Shown one piece after another: positions 1 to 8,292 of a stretch of 64,000 nt of DNA (positions within the stretch are counted from its first letter, which is position 1; each line of letters opens with the position of its first letter). Source of the DNA: Pseudomonadota bacterium (GTDB lineage Bacteria > Desulfobacterota > Desulfobulbia > Desulfobulbales > JAHJIY01); assembly GCA_018823175.1 (NCBI GenBank), contig JAHJIY010000101.1, positions 1 through 64,000 on the forward strand. Direction: 5' to 3'. A model generated the notes under the pieces. The model made no database searches and was not told where the DNA came from. It saw nothing but the letters and a program-made list of their open reading frames with translations. Position numbers and translations under genes: made by a program.

Positions 1-148
1 AAGTTTCGTTTGAGCCGACTAGCGGCTCTACTCAGCTTTATACCACAAGGGCATAAGTTTCGTTTGAGCCGACTAGCGGCTCTACTCAGCTTTATACCAC
101 AAGGGCATAAGTTTCGTTTGAGCCGACTAGCGGCTCAACTCAGCTTTA
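1..148. repeat. 54-bp tandem repeat, about 2.7 copies
   Basis: Copies begin at 1, 55 and 109; the first two are identical and the third is partial with one change. Each unit carries the inverted repeat GAGCCG-ACTAG-CGGCTC (6-bp stem, 5-nt loop). The third copy overlaps the last codons and the TAG stop of the ClpX-like gene (127-129), so the array looks like a duplication of that gene's 3' end. The array may continue beyond the window edge. No T-run follows the hairpin on either strand, so it is not a standard intrinsic terminator. Confidence 0.9.
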
Positions 149-1890
149 AATTTCTTCTCCACCAACTCATTGATAAATTTTTCGGGTTCATCTACCCCTT
201 GGGCTGTAATCTCAACTTGATGAATATTTTTTTTCTGGGCCAGCAATTTAAAACCATACTCACATTTACCGAGAATATCATGACAGAGATTAATCACAAA
301 TTCCTCGCTCCGCGGCCTGCGGGACAAAATATGGTCAATAGCCTCTTCGCTGAAAGTGACCTGCAGATCACGATTACTGAAATCATCGGCACAGGCGCGG
401 ATATTAATCACCAGAGTGACAAAAATCTCACAGACATCATGAGGGTCCATATTGTCGCGCTGACATTGTTCCGCCATAAGTTTCAACCGGGCAGAGGTTA
501 CTGCTAATTGATGATCGGCCAGATATTCACTTTGCGTCCGTTTAATAAAATCACTAAGCCGCCTGATCTCCTCGACGGCCAGAACTTCATAGCGCTGAAG
601 ATGCCACTGCTGTCTTTCTTTACTATCGATCAGCGCAGCCAGTTCCTCAAGTGGGTTTTCCACTAAATGATCATTGACCACCAGACAATTAACCTCGGTT
701 GATGGTAATTTCTTTTCAAATGGCAACAAAAGCTTTTCCATGACACTGACCAGGGCACGGGCTCCGGTCTTCTCCTTGATCGCTCTGGCGGCGATAGTCC
801 GCAACGACTCATCTTCAAAAATTATCCTGATACCATAGGCCTTGAAATCCTGTTTCTTGCCGACAATCACCGAACTGTTCGGATTAACCAGAATCTCAAA
901 CAGATTATCCTCCGTCAGTTCATCAAGGACGGTAATCACTGGTAAACGGCCGACAAATTCACTTTCAAAGCCGTACTCGATAAGATCTTCGGCTTTCACC
1001 TTTGCCAACAGACCACAATCTTTTTTCCCGGACTTGATGGTCCCCTCAAAACCAATGGTCTGCTGGGCGGTCCTTTTCTTGATAATCTCTTCAAGCCCGT
1101 CAAAAGCGCCACTCATGATAAAAAGAATATTTTTGGTATTGACCGCCCTTTTCTCCCTCTTGCCTTTTACCCGGTAATATTCCATGGCCTCAATCTGGGA
1201 AATGGGATCATGCGGAACCTTTAGATCAACCTCGGTTTCTTCCATTGGTTTTAGTAAAGCCCGCTGCACCCCGGTCCGGGAAACATCGTGTCCTAAATTA
1301 TTCCTGGATGAGGCGATCTTATCCACTTCATCAACATAAATAATCCCGTACTGGGCCCGCTTTATGTCACCATCCGCCTCCCGCACCAGGTCGCGAACCA
1401 GATCCTCAACATCACCGCCCACATAACCGGTCTCACTGAACTTTGTCGCATCTCCCTTTACGAAGGGCACCCCGATCCTTTGCGCAATCAGTTTGACCAA
1501 AAAGGTCTTGCCGACTCCGGTTGACCCAATCAACAAGACATTACTCTTGATTCGACCGAAGTTTCGCCGCTCGGTATCAAGATGTTTCTCGGCGTATCTT
1601 ATCCGATTGAAATGGGTGCAGATCTTGGTGGCAAGGACATCTTTCGTGGCATACTGGCAGACCACATATTCATTAAGATAGGCCACCAACTCTTCCGGTT
1701 TGAGATCAAAATTAAAACCATGTTCAACCGCCGGAGCGCCCCCCCGATTACTGGAATCATCCTTTGCTTCATCGGGAAAAAGGTCCGCTGAAATAATCTT
1801 CACCTGTCCGCCATATTTTTTCGACAGGTAATCACTTATTTCTTTTTCCAACTCTTTCTGGCTTGGCAATCCGGTTTTTTCTTTCGGCAT
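127..1890 (-). CDS. ClpX-like AAA+ ATPase without the ClpX zinc-binding domain
   Basis: 587-residue cytosolic AAA+ unfoldase related to ClpX. Numbered from the ATG at 1890, it shows Walker A GSTGVGKT (about 122-129), the pore loop GYVG (155-158), Walker B IIYVDEVD (183-190), an IGF loop (279-281) of the kind that docks ClpX on ClpP, a GRLPV arginine-finger region (about 314) and a GARAL sensor-2 motif. The first about 60 residues carry no CxxC pair, so the usual zinc-binding adaptor domain is absent. About 160 extra residues follow the AAA module. A TTG at 1908 in the same frame is an alternative start; the ATG is preferred by codon type. It lies downstream of ntrX, 222 bp apart. A ClpP-partner role is inference from the IGF loop; a non-proteolytic remodelling ATPase is the alternative. 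Confidence 0.9.
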   Translation of the reverse strand: MPKEKTGLPSQKELEKEISDYLSKKYGGQVKIISADLFPDEAKDDSSNRGGAPAVEHGFNFDLKPEELVAYLNEYVVCQYATKDVLATKICTHFNRIRYAEKHLDTERRNFGRIKSNVLLIGSTGVGKTFLVKLIAQRIGVPFVKGDATKFSETGYVGGDVEDLVRDLVREADGDIKRAQYGIIYVDEVDKIASSRNNLGHDVSRTGVQRALLKPMEETEVDLKVPHDPISQIEAMEYYRVKGKREKRAVNTKNILFIMSGAFDGLEEIIKKRTAQQTIGFEGTIKSGKKDCGLLAKVKAEDLIEYGFESEFVGRLPVITVLDELTEDNLFEILVNPNSSVIVGKKQDFKAYGIRIIFEDESLRTIAARAIKEKTGARALVSVMEKLLLPFEKKLPSTEVNCLVVNDHLVENPLEELAALIDSKERQQWHLQRYEVLAVEEIRRLSDFIKRTQSEYLADHQLAVTSARLKLMAEQCQRDNMDPHDVCEIFVTLVINIRACADDFSNRDLQVTFSEEAIDHILSRRPRSEEFVINLCHDILGKCEYGFKLLAQKKNIHQVEITAQGVDEPEKFINELVEKKFKAELSR

Positions 1891-1930
1891 ATCTGAAATT
1901 ATTTCCAAATCATTAATAAGTTAGATTGAA

Positions 1931-2045
1931 GATCCCCGCGGCAAACCACGGGGAATCTCCGTATGGAAGGATTCTTTCATCAGATTCGCTCACTAGCCCC
2001 GCAGCAAGCTGCGGGGAATGCGTTTCGCTTGGCATGTTCAACATC
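1931..2045. repeat. Intergenic palindromic repeat element
   Basis: Two GC-rich hairpins in the same orientation: CCCCGCGG-CAAA-CCACGGGG (1934-1953, one mismatch) and CCCCGCAG-CAAG-CTGCGGGG (1997-2016, perfect 8-bp stem). They are followed by a tail GTTTCGCTTGGCATGTTCA (2022-2040), which recurs with one change at 48657-48675. It resembles repetitive extragenic palindromes and sits between the ClpX-like gene and ntrX. Confidence 0.7.
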
Positions 2046-2112
2046 GCAAAAAAAATATAATCATCGATCAGCGACCCTGCAATTATTGTCTTTTGTCATC
2101 CCGATCCGCAAA

Positions 2113-3486
2113 TTATTCATTATCAACATCAAGAGACTTCATCTTCTTGTGCAAATGACTGCGTTCCAGGCCGATCTCTTCGGCGGTTTTGGCGATGTTG
2201 CCTTCGTTTTCCCGAAGTCTGGTCCGCAAGAACTCCCGTTCAAAGTTCTTTTTCGCTTCCTTGAATTGTTTGACCCGATAAGGAAGACTCCAGGTATCAT
2301 CAAAGGTTATTTTTTCCATGCCGGGAGATGCTTTCAACAACATGGTTACAGTCTTTTTATCGATCTCGGGCATCGCGGTCATGATTGATATTCTTTCCAC
2401 CAGGTTACGCAGTTCCCGGACATTGCCGGGCCAGGTGTGACCCATCAAAACCTTGACCGACTCATCATCAAACTTCTTTTTAGAAAATCCTTTTCTAGAT
2501 AATTCTTGCAGGAATTCATCAATCAGACAGGGGATATCATCCGCCCGGTCTCGTAAGGGCGGAACTTCAAGCGGCACAACATTAAGCCGCCAGAACAAGT
2601 CTGCCCGGAAGTTGCCTTTTTCAATCTCTTCTTCAAGGTTCTTGTTGGTTGCCGCCAATACCCGAACCTTAACCGAAATTGTCTTGGCGCCACCGACCCG
2701 CTCAAAATTTTGTTCCTGCAGAATCCGCAAGATTTTGGCCTGGGTTTTCAGACTCATATCACCAATTTCATCCAGAAAAAGCATACCGCCATCAGCCTGG
2801 TCGAATTTACCCCGCTTACTTGCTGTCGCCCCGGTAAAAGCCCCTTTTTCGTGACCGAAAAGCTCGCTCTCAATCAACTCTTCCGGAATGGCCGCACAAT
2901 TCACCTCGACCATCGGTTTGCTACTGACCTGAGATAACCGGTGAATCGTCTGCGCCACAACCTCCTTGCCGGTACCATGCTCACCGGTAATCAGCACCCA
3001 GGCCTCGGTAGGCGCCACCATCTCTATCTGTTCTTTTAATCTGACAATGGCCTCTGAATTCCCAACCAGGCTGGGCTTTCGGCCCTCCTTATTTTTAAAA
3101 ATCAGGTTCTCCTCTTCCAGTTCGGACATATGCAAACCGTTATTTACCGCCACCACAATCTTGTCATAGGAAGGAGGCTTTTCAATAAAATCAAAGGCCC
3201 CCATCTTGGTGGCTTTGACCGCGGTCTCAATATTGCCGTGCCCGGAAATCATAATCACCGGCAGGAGCGGATGCCCCTCCTTGATCTTCTCCAGGGCCTG
3301 CAGACCATCCATGCCCGGCATCCAGATATCAAGTAGCACCAGATCGACCTGTTCCTCTTCCACCATGGCCAGACCCCGTTCAGCCGATTCGGCACATAAC
3401 GGTTCAAAACCCTCATCGGAAAGAATCCCGGCCAGAGAATCGAGGATACTCTTCTCATCATCAATAATTAATATTCTCTTTGACAT
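2113..3486 (-). CDS. ntrX: Sigma-54-dependent response regulator, NtrX type
   Basis: 457-residue transcription activator. It has an N-terminal receiver (1-120, phospho-acceptor D53 in LLDIWMP), a central AAA+ sigma-54 interaction domain (about 138-370; Walker A GEHGTGKE 168-175, GAFTGAT 215-221, Walker B GGMLFLDE 233-240) and a C-terminal Fis-type helix-turn-helix (about 420-455). The GAFTGAT loop is intact, so it should contact sigma-54 holoenzyme. The partner kinase NtrY lies just upstream, separated by 85 bp, in the same transcription direction. In alphaproteobacteria NtrYX senses nitrogen or redox state; in this lineage the stimulus is not established. Family assignment is firm; the regulon is not visible from sequence. 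Confidence 0.93.
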   Translation of the reverse strand: MSKRILIIDDEKSILDSLAGILSDEGFEPLCAESAERGLAMVEEEQVDLVLLDIWMPGMDGLQALEKIKEGHPLLPVIMISGHGNIETAVKATKMGAFDFIEKPPSYDKIVVAVNNGLHMSELEEENLIFKNKEGRKPSLVGNSEAIVRLKEQIEMVAPTEAWVLITGEHGTGKEVVAQTIHRLSQVSSKPMVEVNCAAIPEELIESELFGHEKGAFTGATASKRGKFDQADGGMLFLDEIGDMSLKTQAKILRILQEQNFERVGGAKTISVKVRVLAATNKNLEEEIEKGNFRADLFWRLNVVPLEVPPLRDRADDIPCLIDEFLQELSRKGFSKKKFDDESVKVLMGHTWPGNVRELRNLVERISIMTAMPEIDKKTVTMLLKASPGMEKITFDDTWSLPYRVKQFKEAKKNFEREFLRTRLRENEGNIAKTAEEIGLERSHLHKKMKSLDVDNE

Positions 3487-3571
3487 AGTAAAAAAATACC
3501 TTTCATGGCTACTTTATCGGTCATAACATCTTCAAACTAACCAAGGCAACCACCGAAAACAATTATCCAGA

Positions 3572-5761
3572 TCACAGCGTTCCCATCGGCAACTCCACAA
3601 CAAACCTGGCCCCAGCCGGTTCATTATCCTTCACTCTGATGTAGCCGTCATGATCCGAAATGATGGTACTTGCAATGGCCAGGCCCAGACCGGTCCCCGA
3701 TTTCTTCGTTGAAAAATATGGTTCAAACAGTCGCAACTTATCTTCATCCCTGACTCCCGGCCCATTGTCACGAACCTCCAGAAAGGCCTTTTTCTCCTGT
3801 TTGTCCCATAGAAGTTCAATCTCAACCTCACCCCCATCTTCAAGAACTGCGACCGCATTATCAAGCAGATTAATCAGTACCCGTTTCATCTGCTTCAGAT
3901 CAAACGAGAACCGGGGCATCTCATCCCCCTGCACAAAATTAAAATTAATATTCTTGTGTCCTTCCTGGTAAAGGACCACAACTTCCTCGACCATCTCAGA
4001 CATGCTGTTCTGCGACTTCTTAACCGCCGGCATCCGAGCAAAACTCGAAAATTCACTGACCAGACGTTTAAGATCATCGACCTGGTTGATGATCGTCTTC
4101 GTGCACGAGTCAAAGACATCCCTGCCTTCGGTAATCTGCTCCAGATATCTTTTCCGCAATCTCTGGGCCGAAAGCTGAATCGGGGTCAACGGATTTTTGA
4201 CCTCATGGGCAATCCTTTTTGCCACCTCGCGCCAGGCCGCCATTCTCTGGGCCTTTTCAAGTTCGGTCAGATTGTCAAAGACCAGGACCACACCCAGATT
4301 ATTATTGTTCTCGTCGCGCAGCTGGGTGAAATTTACCCTTAACGAAAAAGATTCATCTCGAACCACAAGTCGAATCGGATGCTGAATTGATGATTTCCCC
4401 GACCTCGTCAGTTCCGCAAAAAATTCATCCATTATTTTCAGATGATCTGACCGCAATACCTTCCGGTAATCATTACCGACCAGCGCCGCGCTGTCAATTT
4501 TCAAAAGATCTTCGGCAAATCGATTAATCGTGGTTATTCTGCCTTTTTCATCCATGGAAATAACCCCGGCCGCCACATTCTGCAAGATTGTTTCGGTATA
4601 CTGCCGACGCTGATCCAGTTCCTGCTTGCTGATCAGCAAATCACTGGTCATCTGGTTAAATGAATCAACCAGGGTCCCCATCTCATCGCCGGATTCCTTT
4701 TCCAGCACAAAATCCAGCTCACCCTCGGCCACCCTTCTCGTTGCCTTGGCCAGTTTATCAATTGGCCCGGTCAACCCCCGGGCCACATAAAATCCAAACC
4801 AGATAGCACAAAAAACAATCAGGAGGGTAACAATCAGGAGCACCACCAGCAAACTTGTCTTAAGTGGATTCTTCAGAATAATCAGCTGCCGGTAAGCCTC
4901 CAGCCCCCCGGAGACCACCTCCATTCGACGCAACTGATTGCGCGGAATCAAAAGAGAGGTAACCAGGACATCAGTCCGCAAAACATCTCCCATCCCGAAT
5001 TGAACAGGGGTCAAACCGCGAACCAGTTCACCCTCTTCGATCGCCTGGATCGCCACCAGTTCCTTTTCCCCATTCAGGGCCCGACGCAACAATTCCGGCG
5101 GCACATCCGGCACCCTTTCCTTGGCGACCTGCTGACCGAAAACCCTGACCATCGGGGTCCTTTGCTCGGAAATCAATTCAATGCCGGCCAGACCATGACT
5201 CTCAGAAATATCGGCCAGAAACCGATCAAGATGTTGGGAGATCAAGGGGCGATAAACCTGGGATTCCAGGCGAACAGCAATCGATTTCCCCTGGGTCGTC
5301 ACCTGACTTCTGGCATCCTCATAAACATCCTTGGCAATATTCAAAGATTCCTGCAGTGACTCCTCTACACTGATATTGAACCAGTAATCCATACTGGTCG
5401 AGACAAACTGCAGAGCGATAAAGAAAAGAAGGCTGGTCGGGATCAGAGAAAGGGAGACAAAAGAGATTACCAGCTTTGTCCGCAACTTGGTGCCCAGAAC
5501 CTGCCGCCGCCGCTCAAAAACAAGCTGCACAAGATTTCTGAGCACCAGAAAGACGATAAGAAGCAGCAGCAGAACATTAATATTAATTACCAGGAAAACC
5601 AGAACATTGCCGCTGACCGGGAATGGTACCGGCCCCAGTTTAAAGACCCTGGTTTCAATAAGAGTCAGCACCGGCAAAAGACACAGGCAGATTATTATGA
5701 CCAGCCAAATGCGCCTTTTCTTTTGCCGGGCCTTCTGCTGCAGATACTCTTTGCTTTCCAT
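3572..5761 (-). CDS. ntrY: Membrane sensor histidine kinase, NtrY type
   Basis: 729-residue kinase that should phosphorylate the neighbouring NtrX. Three N-terminal membrane segments (about 18-36, 50-76, 95-120) are followed by an extracytoplasmic stretch, a further membrane helix (about 302-326), HAMP (about 328-380), PAS (about 388-500), HisKA with the H-box RIAHEVKNPLTPIQL (phospho-acceptor H519) and a C-terminal ATPase domain with DNGPGV and GTGLGLAI boxes. This order is the standard NtrY layout. The start ATG lies 1 nt after the stop of the DUF4390 gene, so the two are almost certainly co-transcribed and translationally coupled. Confidence 0.93.
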   Translation of the reverse strand: MESKEYLQQKARQKKRRIWLVIIICLCLLPVLTLIETRVFKLGPVPFPVSGNVLVFLVININVLLLLLIVFLVLRNLVQLVFERRRQVLGTKLRTKLVISFVSLSLIPTSLLFFIALQFVSTSMDYWFNISVEESLQESLNIAKDVYEDARSQVTTQGKSIAVRLESQVYRPLISQHLDRFLADISESHGLAGIELISEQRTPMVRVFGQQVAKERVPDVPPELLRRALNGEKELVAIQAIEEGELVRGLTPVQFGMGDVLRTDVLVTSLLIPRNQLRRMEVVSGGLEAYRQLIILKNPLKTSLLVVLLIVTLLIVFCAIWFGFYVARGLTGPIDKLAKATRRVAEGELDFVLEKESGDEMGTLVDSFNQMTSDLLISKQELDQRRQYTETILQNVAAGVISMDEKGRITTINRFAEDLLKIDSAALVGNDYRKVLRSDHLKIMDEFFAELTRSGKSSIQHPIRLVVRDESFSLRVNFTQLRDENNNNLGVVLVFDNLTELEKAQRMAAWREVAKRIAHEVKNPLTPIQLSAQRLRKRYLEQITEGRDVFDSCTKTIINQVDDLKRLVSEFSSFARMPAVKKSQNSMSEMVEEVVVLYQEGHKNINFNFVQGDEMPRFSFDLKQMKRVLINLLDNAVAVLEDGGEVEIELLWDKQEKKAFLEVRDNGPGVRDEDKLRLFEPYFSTKKSGTGLGLAIASTIISDHDGYIRVKDNEPAGARFVVELPMGTL

Positions 5762-5762
5762 G

Positions 5763-6404
5763 TTAATAAGTCAGCTCTACATTATACCAGTCAGTCTCGA
5801 TGTCCCCAAACTGCCAGAAAGGAATTATATAGTGAAAATAAAGAGGCAGGGTCTTCTCATATAAACGGGCCTTGACCCGCAAGATATACTTAACGCCTGG
5901 CTTAAGCTCAAGAAGGTCGCAGATCTTCAAACCGTTGACCTCGGCCATCAGGGCCTTGGCCTCGGCCAGAGATCGAGTCACCACCGTCCGATCACCCTTC
6001 TCGGTCTGCCTGACCAGATATTCTTCCTTCAGGTTGTCATAGGCCAGGGTATGCTCAAAAGACAGGGAAACAATCTCTTTATCCAGCCAGCCGGCCCGAA
6101 CCAGCTCAAGCTCGACGTAAAAGGTAAAAGTAGCCGGTAGTCCGTTATGGATCGCATTTTCCATCTCAGGGACAAAACCATCTTCAACCAGCAGATAGAG
6201 CATCATGTCCTTCGCCGAATTGGTCACCACCAGGTCCTTGATGATCGGACTCTGGGCTTGCAAGTCTCCAGCCGTTGCCAGCAAAAATAGGAACCCGCAG
6301 CAGAAGACCGCCAGAACTCGGCAGATTTTTATCTTTGTGCTCGCGCCGACTGACCGCAAACGTCGTGAGTCTTCAGACTGTGAGTAATCCATTGCACTCC
6401 GCAT
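5763..6404 (-). CDS. DUF4390 exported protein
   Basis: About 213 residues with a positively charged N-terminus and a hydrophobic signal segment ending near LQAQ, then a domain of the DUF4390 type rich in beta-forming stretches (TFYVELELVR, YILRVKARL). No enzymatic motif is visible. DUF4390 genes commonly sit directly before ntrY-like kinases, as here with a 1-nt gap; a role in the NtrY input or envelope sensing is inference. Start choice is uncertain: TTG codons at 6413 and 6410 sit closer to the AGGA sequence, while ATG codons lie at 6404 and 6392. Confidence 0.8.
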   Translation of the reverse strand: MRSAMDYSQSEDSRRLRSVGASTKIKICRVLAVFCCGFLFLLATAGDLQAQSPIIKDLVVTNSAKDMMLYLLVEDGFVPEMENAIHNGLPATFTFYVELELVRAGWLDKEIVSLSFEHTLAYDNLKEEYLVRQTEKGDRTVVTRSLAEAKALMAEVNGLKICDLLELKPGVKYILRVKARLYEKTLPLYFHYIIPFWQFGDIETDWYNVELTY

Positions 6405-6514
6405 GTTCAACAAATATTCCTTTCGATACTTATGATTGTCGACCGGGCACTGACCTGACCGGAATATAACTTTTTTTAATTACCATTTCCAAACAACAAC
6501 AGATGGATAATAAA

Positions 6515-8179
6515 TCAAGAAAAATCAGCTGTGATCAATGATGGGTCATCCCATTTTTTAAGAACCATCTGCCGGGCCCGCTCAAAAAATGGCCCGAAAG
6601 AATCACTGCGCAGGGCACTAATCGGCACCGCCCCATAAATCTCGACCTGTTTTTCGACAAATTCCGGATCAACCAGGTCAATCTTGTTAAACAACTTCAG
6701 ACAGGGAATGGTATCAAGTTCCAGTTCGTGAAGTAAATCATCCACCACCTTCATCTGTTTACTAAAAACTGGATTACTGATATCAATAACATGAATCAGG
6801 ATATCCGCCTCACCCAGCTCTTCAAGGGTCGACTTGAAGGCCTGCAGAAGTTCATCAGGCAGAGACCGGATAAACCCTACGGTGTCGGTAATGATCACCT
6901 CCATATCCCGGGGAAACTTGAGACGCCGACTGGTAGGGTCCAGAGTCGCAAACAGTTTGTCTTCCGCCACAATCTGACTATGAGTCAGCGCGTTGAGCAG
7001 GGTCGACTTTCCAACGTTTGTATAGCCAACCAGGGAAAGAACCGGCAGGTCTTTCTTCCGCCGCCGAGCCCGGCGTTGATGCCTTTCCTGACCGACCTTC
7101 TTTAAGCGGTCAGCCAGTTTCGCCAAACGGTCCTGAATGCGCCGCCGATCAACTTCCAGCTTCGTCTCGCCCGGACCACGCGCCCCAATGCCGCCGGTCA
7201 GACGGGACAAGGCATCATCCCTGGTGCTGAGTCGCGGCAGCATGTATTTAAGCTGGGCCATCTCCACCTGCAGCCGGCCCTCACGGCTCAAGGCCCGACT
7301 GGCAAAAATATCAAGAATGAGCTGAGTCCGATCAATAACCCGCAACTCGGTATGGTTGGTAATCGAACGAATCTGGGACGGATTCAACTCCTGGTCAAAA
7401 ATTAAAAGATTGGCATCAAGCCGCAAGGCGGCTAGCATGATCTCTCCCAACTTGCCCCGGCCTAAAATAAATTTCGGATTAATTTTATCCCGGCGCTGGA
7501 TAAAATTGTCCAACACCACCACATCGGCCGCCCGGGCCAGTTCCTGTAACTCATCAATCGATTCCTGGGCCTGAATCTTCAAAGAGGTTGTTACACTGAT
7601 CAGGATCGCCCGGTCTTTTTTAAGATCAACCGCTTTGACCGGCCGGGAGCGGGAGAACTCATCTTCCAGCGCCGAAATAAAACTCCTGAAATTATGGGAC
7701 TGCTGGGAAGGAACCACCGGATCGAGCAGGAGCCAGTCCTTACCGGCAACCGGGGTCGGCACCAGATGCGCGGAGTAGATCCGCTCCGGCAAGCCGTCAT
7801 CCTGGACCTTGATCACCGACATCATGTCCAGTCTTAACAGCAGCAGATCCATAAAATCATCTTCCGTCAGATCCTCTCCGGCCAGATGGGTATGCACACA
7901 CCTTAATCCTTTAAGTCTGCTGCCGACGGAACGAAGCTGAGACAAAACGGGAATTTCAATCCTCCGGTGATCGCCGACCACCACAAATTCGACCCGCCCG
8001 CCCCGGGAAATGATCACCCCGACCTGACGCCCGATCTCGCGGGAGATCTCCGCCAGTTCCCTGGCGACCTCCGGACTGATAATCAGCTCGGGAGAAACAC
8101 GCCGGCCGGCAATCCGCTCCAGCCATTTGATCTGGGCGGTCTTAAGCCCGCCTGTATTACCGGTGACCGTGCTGATAAT
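6515..8179 (-). CDS. hflX: Ribosome-splitting GTPase HflX with probable ATT/ATC start
   Basis: About 554-residue HflX. The N-terminal domain begins with the family hallmark GNTGGLK, followed by the HflX domain with GRGK and GGIGARGPGETKLE motifs, then the G domain with GYTNVGKST (G1), DTVGF (G3) and NKID (G4). HflX binds and splits stalled ribosomes. The hallmark N-terminus lies upstream of the first ATG/GTG/TTG in frame, which is a GTG at 8017. From the in-frame TGA upstream of AAGGAG to that GTG there is no ATG, GTG or TTG. A perfect AAGGAG (8190-8185) stands 5 nt before ATT (8179-8177) and 8 nt before ATC (8176-8174). I therefore place the start there. The alternative, a GTG start at 8017, would delete about 54 conserved residues. 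Confidence 0.88.
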   Translation of the reverse strand: MISTVTGNTGGLKTAQIKWLERIAGRRVSPELIISPEVARELAEISREIGRQVGVIISRGGRVEFVVVGDHRRIEIPVLSQLRSVGSRLKGLRCVHTHLAGEDLTEDDFMDLLLLRLDMMSVIKVQDDGLPERIYSAHLVPTPVAGKDWLLLDPVVPSQQSHNFRSFISALEDEFSRSRPVKAVDLKKDRAILISVTTSLKIQAQESIDELQELARAADVVVLDNFIQRRDKINPKFILGRGKLGEIMLAALRLDANLLIFDQELNPSQIRSITNHTELRVIDRTQLILDIFASRALSREGRLQVEMAQLKYMLPRLSTRDDALSRLTGGIGARGPGETKLEVDRRRIQDRLAKLADRLKKVGQERHQRRARRRKKDLPVLSLVGYTNVGKSTLLNALTHSQIVAEDKLFATLDPTSRRLKFPRDMEVIITDTVGFIRSLPDELLQAFKSTLEELGEADILIHVIDISNPVFSKQMKVVDDLLHELELDTIPCLKLFNKIDLVDPEFVEKQVEIYGAVPISALRSDSFGPFFERARQMVLKKWDDPSLITADFS

Positions 8180-8184
8180 TAAAA

Positions 8185-8190
8185 CTCCTT
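8185..8190 (-). promoter_or_regulatory. Ribosome binding site that decides the hflX start
   Basis: AAGGAG on the minus strand, 5 nt before an ATT codon and 8 nt before an ATC codon, both in frame with HflX. No canonical start codon lies within reach of it in that frame, so this site argues for a rare start codon rather than for the distant GTG at 8017. Confidence 0.75.
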
Positions 8191-8292
8191 GAGATGATCA
8201 TCATCTCCCGACTTATTATTTTATCGTAATTTAAAAAAATGATAATTTGATTGCGCATTGCCGGTCGGCCCATTAGGCGTTCGCCCGGAAAT

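Noticed and set aside
10-507. 165-codon plus-strand frame over the tandem repeat
   Set aside because: It is antisense to the ClpX-like gene and its repeats only mirror the 54-bp DNA repeat.
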